This document shows positions 5,375 through 8,976 of a stretch of DNA of 8,976 nucleotides, piece after piece. How positions within the stretch are numbered: the first letter of the stretch is position 1; each line of letters opens with the position of its first letter. The notes under the pieces were generated by a model. It searched no databases and was not told the DNA's origin. It was given only the letters and a program-made list of their open reading frames with translations. A program made the translations under genes and the position numbers. Source of the DNA: an uncultured Lachnospiraceae bacterium (GTDB taxonomy: Bacteria > Bacillota > Clostridia > Lachnospirales > Lachnospiraceae); assembly GCA_910579865.1 (NCBI GenBank), contig CAJTXA010000048.1:1-8976 (forward strand). The letters run 5' to 3'.

Positions 5375-5526
5375 GCCATAGTATATTTATTGGACTTTTT
5401 AGCAGAGTTGTCAGAGTTATACTTAGGCAATGCCTGAAATAGTTAAGGAAAATGACGAAATCCAGTTTTATACAAGGAATTAATAAATTTTGATAAGGTG
5501 TTCTTAAATAAGTTATCAATTTATGA

Positions 5527-5700
5527 TATAATAAGATTTATGGATATACAGAAAAGTCTAATTGTAATAAGAACATATATTTGTTTGCTTGCAAAAACTG
5601 TGGTTATCAGTCTAACTATGACCATATTGGAGCTATGAATCTGTATCATATGGGAATAAACTATTTAAAAGTCAGAGAAGTAATCTGTTACTATGGCTAG
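5527..5700 (+). pseudogene. tnpB: IS200/IS605-type TnpB, C-terminal fragment
   Basis: Only the last 57 codons remain in frame. They contain the second half of the TnpB zinc finger (CKNCGYQSNYDHIGAMNLYH), where the Asp of NYDHIGAMN corresponds to the third catalytic acid of the RuvC-like nuclease. The first CxxC pair of the finger, expected just before GYTEKSN, has been lost, and a stop codon lies immediately upstream at 5524-5526. An intact TnpB has roughly 350-400 residues, so more than 80 percent is gone and the nuclease is dead. The tail runs to a TAG at 5700 and is followed directly by the element's right end. No TnpA is present. Confidence 0.8.
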
Positions 5701-5741
5701 GCAGTTACAAGCCTATGATCTTTAGGTCGTGGATAATTGAC
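5698..5741 (+). ncRNA. IS605-type right end / remnant omega-RNA scaffold
   Basis: Directly after the tnpB stop the sequence can fold as TAGGC (5698-5702) with GCCTA (5711-5715). It continues CTTTAGGTCGTGGATAATTG, which I recognise as the usual right end of IS605/IS1341-type elements. In active elements this region is the 3' scaffold of the omega-RNA (reRNA) that guides TnpB, with the guide taken from flanking DNA, here from about 5742. With tnpB destroyed it can work only in trans, if at all. Confidence 0.5.
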
Positions 5742-6154
5742 AAAAATGATAATATAACAAAGTGGAGTGTCAACAATAGATATGGATGAACAACTAAAAA
5801 AACAAAAAGATTTGTATTGTCCTAAATTTGATAGGGATGTTTAAAGTTAAAATAAATATAAATAAAACTAGATAAGCAGAGCAATTAGATATAGGAAGTA
5901 AAGTAATCTATTATGAATAATTTTTATAAATAAATATATATTAAAAATTAATTAAAAAACAATATTCTTTATGAAGATGTAAAGTAAATTTTTTATAGTA
6001 TAAGTAATAACAAAAATAATATAATTGGATTTTGCTTGTTTAGGCTTGTGAAATTTTTTTCTTGAAATATAATGTAGCTGAATGGAAAGGTAAGTGAATT
6101 TTGTTTTAGAAAATTATAAGAAATAGATAGAAGTTAGAAAAAAGAGGTGGAAAA
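5742..6154. other. Very AT-rich intergenic region
   Basis: No intact gene is seen over about 400 bases. A 25-codon frame begins at GTG 5767 and ends at 5844 (MDEQLKKQKDLYCPKFDRDV), with no proper ribosome binding site; it is probably chance or debris. The rest is A/T-rich DNA with multiple stops in all frames. A promoter for the following gene lies at 6046-6073. Confidence 0.4.
6046..6073 (+). promoter_or_regulatory. Promoter of the response-regulator gene
   Basis: TTGTGA (6046-6051) and a perfect TATAAT (6068-6073) are separated by 16 bases. Transcription would start near 6080, leaving a leader of roughly 75 bases before the TTG start at 6155. No inverted repeat is evident around it. Confidence 0.45.
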
Positions 6155-6718
6155 TTGAAAAGAATTGCAATATGTGATGATGAAATTGGTACTTGTTCTG
6201 ATTTGGAAAATATGATTCTAGGTTTTGCAAATCAACATGCATTGCAGATTGAGACGGAAGTATTCTATTCTGAAGAAATGCTCTATCATGCACTTTTAGA
6301 ACAATGTTTGTTTGATCTTATTTTTTTGGATATACAACTTTTTCAATTAGATGGTATTCAGGTAGGTAAGCAGATTAGAGAACAGCTTAGAAATGATAAA
6401 ATTGGTATTGTATATATTTCTTCGAAAGAAACTTATGTTATGAGATTGTTTCAAGTGCGTCCTTTAGATTTTCTGCTCAAGCCACTTAATAGAGAAAAAG
6501 TAGTAGCTGTATTAGAATTATTTATAAGGTTAAGTGAAGCAAATAAAATAGAATTTTACTATCATATAGGAAAGTCGACTTATCTTGGTCAGGGGATTAC
6601 TATAATGGATTTTTTCTTTTTTTTAGTAGAAATTCCGTTTTTATTGGTAATATCTTTTTTTTATCAGGGAAAAGGAATACAACGTTTGTTGATAGCAGCT
6701 ATTTTTCCAGCAGTATAA
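6155..6718 (+). pseudogene. LytTR-type response regulator fused to sensor-kinase membrane start
   Basis: Residues 1-125 form a complete receiver domain: acidic pair D8/D9 (ICDDE), phospho-acceptor D59 (LIFLD), switch Ser90, and K109 in the LLKP turn. The style is that of AgrA/LytTR regulators. The beginning of a LytTR DNA-binding domain may be seen at about 130-145, but it breaks off. From Met151 (ATG 6605) a hydrophobic stretch follows (MDFFFFLVEIPFLLVISFFY), with a basic turn and a second hydrophobic start. This looks like the N-terminus of the GHKL sensor kinase that normally follows such regulators. The frame stops at 6718, so DNA-binding and kinase domains are both lost. An internal deletion joining two neighbouring genes explains this best. 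The start is TTG 6155 behind AGAGGTGG. The product could exist as a membrane-bound receiver, but is more likely non-functional. Confidence 0.65.
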
Positions 6719-6837
6719 AATATAGATATGGAATGATTTTTTACGTGCAAACATGTAATTTTTTCAATGTGCTGTTAGAAGAGATGTTATCTGCTATACT
6801 GAAACCATAAAAAAAGGTTTGAGGAGGAGAAACATCT
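6719..6837 (+). promoter_or_regulatory. Leader region of the acyltransferase pseudogene
   Basis: This 119-base gap contains TGC-TATACT (6791-6799), an extended -10 box without a good -35. A strong GAGGAGGA ribosome binding site (6821-6828) precedes ATG 6838. A small AAACC/GGTTT hairpin lies between them. It may preserve the native promoter of the downstream gene. Confidence 0.3.
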
Positions 6838-7563
6838 ATGAAAACAAAAGCTACCCGTTATTTTTTAGTTGATAGTATCAAAGGATTTGCTATTATCAAT
6901 ATGGTGATATTTCATTTTTTATATAATGTGTATATTGTTTATGAAAAAATTCATTTTGGTATGGGCTGCCAATAATTCATATTTGGCAGCAGATGATCTG
7001 TCAGACATTTATTTTTATTTCAGGATTTGTTTGGGAGTGGGGAAAGAAGAATAACCTATGGCGTGGATTACGATTCAATTTATATGGATTTCTTATTTCA
7101 TTTGTAACATTAACTATTATTCCATCCGAAACAATATGGTTTGGAATATTGAATTTTATGGGGTGTGCAATTTTATTGATGTTCCCATTACAAAAGGTGA
7201 TAAAAAGAATCTCTCCAATTTGGGGATTGAGAAGTAGTTTTTTCTTGTTTATTTTTTGTAAACAAATGCAATATGGTTATCTTGGATTTGGGGATTTTAT
7301 ATGGATACAAATTCCTAAAGTATTTTATTCTATAAGAGTGTTTACTCCATTTGGATTTCCATTTCCAGAATTTCAGTCTAGTGATTATTTTCCTATATTT
7401 CCATGGATATTTTTTTAATGAAATTTTTAGGGAACATAATAAATGGGAGATTATCGCACAATATAAGATTCCTTTTTTAGCCGATGTAGGAAGCAGAACA
7501 ATTTGGATTTATTTGCTTCATCAGCCAATAAGCATATTGGTTTGTAATTTATTGTTTAATTGA
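6838..7563 (+). pseudogene. HGSNAT/DUF1624-type membrane acyltransferase, frameshifted
   Basis: Three frames together give one recognisable protein. 6838-6972 reads a start with VDSIKGFAIINMVIFHFLYN, the typical first helix with a possible catalytic His. A frame from about 6955 continues YGLPIIHIWQQM, TFIFISGFVWEWGKK and further helices to FPIFPWIFF at 7416. A third frame ends with IPFLADVGSRTIWIYLLHQP at 7563. This is the layout of the heparan-alpha-glucosaminide N-acetyltransferase-like family, multi-helix membrane proteins that move acyl groups onto sugars. The first break fits loss of one T in the T4 run near 6953; the second is at the T-run around 7411-7419, where a piece also seems missing. 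The total is near 240 residues, short for the family. A strong ribosome binding site remains, so the gene was probably inactivated recently. One sequencing error could mimic one break, but two are less likely. Confidence 0.7.
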
Positions 7564-7660
7564 ATATAATTCATGTTACAAAACAGTCACATTCAATGGG
7601 GATAATACAAGAATGACAGGAACACCAAAAAGTGAAATTAGTATGAAGGAGAAAACTATT

Positions 7661-8215
7661 ATGTACATCAATACGATTATAGTAAGGGATAAAAGGGAAA
7701 GAGAGGTCACACTTAGAAGTGCTGAGGAAAATGATGCTAAGAATTTAATAGATTATCTGAAGATCACGGCGGCCGAAACAACATTTTTGATTCGTGAGCC
7801 TGATGAAATAACATTGTCAATAGAGCAGGAACAAGCCTTTATAAAGGCGAGAAAGAATAGTGAAAATGAGCTATTATTAATTGCTGAAATTGATGGCAAG
7901 CATATAGGTAATTGTTCTCTTATGAGCGCTGGAGGATATAAAAGATATCGACATAGATGTGATATTGCTATTGCTTTATATAAAGAATATTGCGACTTAG
8001 GAATTGGAAAAGCAATGCTAAAGACTGTGTTAGATATTGCTAAAAAGATAGGATATGAACAAGCAGAGCTAGAGGTAATTGCCAATAATAAGCTAGCAAT
8101 AGCTTTATATGAGAAGCTTGGATTTAAAATATATGGAACTTTTCCCAACAATATGAAGTATGCAGATGGTTCTTATGCCAATACATATTGGATGATGAAA
8201 AAGTTGGATATTTAA
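7661..8215 (+). CDS. GNAT-family N-acetyltransferase
   Basis: This 184-residue protein is a complete GNAT enzyme using acetyl-CoA. The first strand and helix are VTLRSAEENDAKNLIDYL (16-33). A central strand pair is LLLIAEIDGKHIGNCSL (71-87). Motif A is DIAIALYKEYCDLGIGKAML (101-120), in which Cys111 stands where an Arg or Gln usually begins the R/QxxGxG loop. Motif B is ANNKLAIALYEKLGFKIYGT (141-160), with Tyr150 as the likely acid, followed by the NNMKYADGSYANTYWMMK tail common in SpeG/RimI-like members. The start at 7661 is chosen because AAGGAG lies nine bases upstream; in-frame ATGs at 7613 and 7643 lack ribosome binding sites. The acceptor substrate is unknown. It stands alone, 97 bases after the broken acyltransferase, and has its own terminator. 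It is not close in sequence to the acetyltransferase at 2085. Confidence 0.85.
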   Translation: MYINTIIVRDKREREVTLRSAEENDAKNLIDYLKITAAETTFLIREPDEITLSIEQEQAFIKARKNSENELLLIAEIDGKHIGNCSLMSAGGYKRYRHRCDIAIALYKEYCDLGIGKAMLKTVLDIAKKIGYEQAELEVIANNKLAIALYEKLGFKIYGTFPNNMKYADGSYANTYWMMKKLDI

Positions 8216-8230
8216 ATCAAAAAATTAGCT

Positions 8231-8281
8231 GTTTACTCTTGATTTTTTCTTTATGATATAGAAACAAGAGTAAACTTTTTT
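8231..8281 (+). terminator. Intrinsic terminator after the second GNAT gene
   Basis: GTTTACTCTTG (8231-8241) pairs perfectly with CAAGAGTAAAC (8265-8275), with an inner TTTCT/AGAAA stem inside the loop, and is followed at once by a run of six T residues. It lies 15 bases after the stop codon. Confidence 0.85.
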
Positions 8282-8408
8282 AATTTCCTTCTACCTTATC
8301 AAGTTTTTGGTCTGTTAAAATTTGTTTTGGATATAAATATTATGAGAAACAGATTAGATAGGATAGTGTAACTTTACTTGGGGAATTTTTAGAAAAAAAT
8401 AGAAAAGA

Positions 8409-8465
8409 GACACCTCTTTGTAGTATAATGTAACCATCGGAAAAATTACAAAAAAAGGAGGTGTC
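8409..8465 (+). promoter_or_regulatory. Hairpin hiding the ISLre2 ribosome binding site, with internal promoter
   Basis: GACACCTC (8409-8416) pairs with GAGGTGTC (8458-8465), and TTTGTA (8417-8422) with TACAAA (8447-8452), leaving a small bulge. The right arm contains the AAGGAGGTG ribosome binding site of the transposase at 8469. A perfect TATAAT (8424-8429) lies in the loop, so transcripts made by the element itself begin after the left arm and stay translatable. Read-through transcripts from outside would be folded shut. The pairing is direct; the function is inferred from similar designs in IS10 and IS50. Confidence 0.6.
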
Positions 8466-8468
8466 CCT

Positions 8469-8896
8469 ATGAATAACAGTATACAGTATTTTTTGGAAAA
8501 TGGAATACCTGGATTAGAAAAAATAAAAAAAGATTTTTTTACGAACCCTGTGTATTTTGACGAATACGTAGAAAATGTAAAAAATATAGTATTAGACTTT
8601 GGATGTCATATAATCTCTGAAGCACTGGAAGAATGCAATACATTACTGGAAGAAAGCATGAAAAGGAGGATACACTGGCAAATTAAAGACCGCAGCCAGA
8701 AAAAGATCATGTCACCTGTGGGTATGCTGTCTTTTACACGTACAAGGTTTAAAAACAAGGAAACAAAAGAAACAGCATACCTTCTGGACAGAGTTCTTGG
8801 GCTTGGTGTACATGCCCGTATGAGTGATGGTGTAAAAGCAGCTATACTGGAAGAAGCAGTACAGACAAGCTATGAAAAAGCTGGCAGGGAATCCTG
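8469..8896 (+). pseudogene. ISLre2-family (UPF0236) transposase, 5' part, interrupted
   Basis: ATG 8469 follows AAGGAGGTG and opens a frame that reads like ISLre2-family transposases: an N-terminal helical part, then RSQKKIMSPVGMLSFTRTRF (75-94), and the typical YLLDRVLGLGVHARMSDGVK stretch (104-123) and EEAVQTSYEKAG (128-139). After residue 142 (8896) the frame runs into the IS4-like left end and stops at 8961, so the reading of 164 residues is chimeric. The intact protein would be about 450 residues. The coding part shows no other damage, so the interruption looks recent. Whether the remainder continues after the inserted element cannot be seen here. Confidence 0.8.
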
Positions 8897-8976
8897 CCCC
8901 ATAAGTGCGAACTTAAATGAAAACTATACAAAAAGTGAATATTTTAGAAGATTTATAAAATAAAAAATTCACGACA
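8897..8976 (+). mobile_element. IS4-like element, second copy of left end
   Basis: From CCCCATAAGTGCGAAC at 8897 to the window end the sequence is nearly the same as 438-516, in the same orientation. There are three substitutions and one single-base gap over 80 bases. In the first copy the transposase ATG lies 121 bases from the end, so here it would lie just beyond the window. This copy is inserted in the ISLre2 transposase gene and may be complete. Confidence 0.75.

Larger units (their letters stand above)
8381..8896 (+). mobile_element. ISLre2-type element, left part, interrupted
   Basis: The left end of an ISLre2 (UPF0236) insertion sequence, containing its promoter, a regulatory hairpin and the first part of the transposase gene. 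The exact left boundary is not fixed; GGGGAATTTTT near 8380 is a plausible terminal sequence. The element is cut at 8897 by the IS4-like left end that is also seen at 438; the remainder would lie beyond the window. Confidence 0.6.

Noticed and set aside
5767..5844. 25-codon frame starting with GTG
   Set aside because: No spaced ribosome binding site, low-complexity surroundings and no recognisable motif; left as intergenic.
7753..8151. Minus-strand frame of 132 codons
   Set aside because: Antisense shadow of the second GNAT gene, which has clear family motifs and a ribosome binding site.
438..8976. Composite transposon formed by the two IS4-like copies
   Set aside because: The first copy is truncated and lacks its right end, and the right part of the second is outside the window, so a functional composite unit cannot be claimed.
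1..8976. CRISPR array, tRNA, rRNA, replication origin
   Set aside because: No regularly spaced repeats, cloverleaf-like sequences, conserved rRNA stretches or iteron clusters were seen on either strand.

Overview
The window looks like a chromosomal accessory region of a low-GC Gram-positive anaerobe, most likely a gut Clostridia/Lachnospiraceae member. This is inferred from strong AGGAGG-type ribosome binding sites, AT-rich intergenic DNA, a LytTR-type response regulator, an ISLre2-type (UPF0236) transposase and an IS605-type TnpB tail. There is no rRNA, tRNA or CRISPR array. It reads as a landing zone for insertion sequences, with intact cargo genes scattered between decayed elements.

Layout. 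1-437: a more GC-rich minus-strand gene for a membrane-anchored protein, apparently cut at its 5' end by an IS4-like element whose left end starts at 438. That element breaks off near 750. 807-1124 (-): an unknown 105-residue protein. About 1250-1842: IS debris, including the start of an HTH/DDE transposase, and no intact gene. 1843-3585: a short leader ORF, a chain of mutually exclusive hairpins ending in a terminator, then a GNAT acetyltransferase and a PhnP-like metallo-beta-lactamase-fold protein, probably one operon. 3830-5308 (-): a small membrane protein and an XRE regulator with membrane tail (one operon), preceded by an HExxH membrane metalloprotease with its own promoter. 5527-5741: the 3' tail of a tnpB gene plus its right-end RNA region. 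6155-6718: a response-regulator receiver fused in frame to the membrane start of what looks like a sensor kinase. 6838-7563: a frameshifted HGSNAT/DUF1624-type membrane acyltransferase. 7661-8281: a second GNAT gene with a terminator. 8381-8896: the 5' part of an ISLre2-type element, interrupted at 8897 by a second copy of the same IS4-like left end seen at 438.

The most interesting signal is the leader region 1843-2065. A 20-codon ORF with an excellent ribosome binding site is followed by five segments that can pair A:B, B:C, C:D and D:E. D:E is a 16-bp intrinsic terminator placed directly before the acetyltransferase ribosome binding site. This is the architecture of translation-dependent attenuation, as used by inducible antibiotic-resistance genes, and it suggests that the acetyltransferase/MBL-fold operon is switched on when ribosomes are disturbed. 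Two transposase genes of different families (1326 and 8469) each carry an upstream hairpin that hides the ribosome binding site in transcripts entering from outside.
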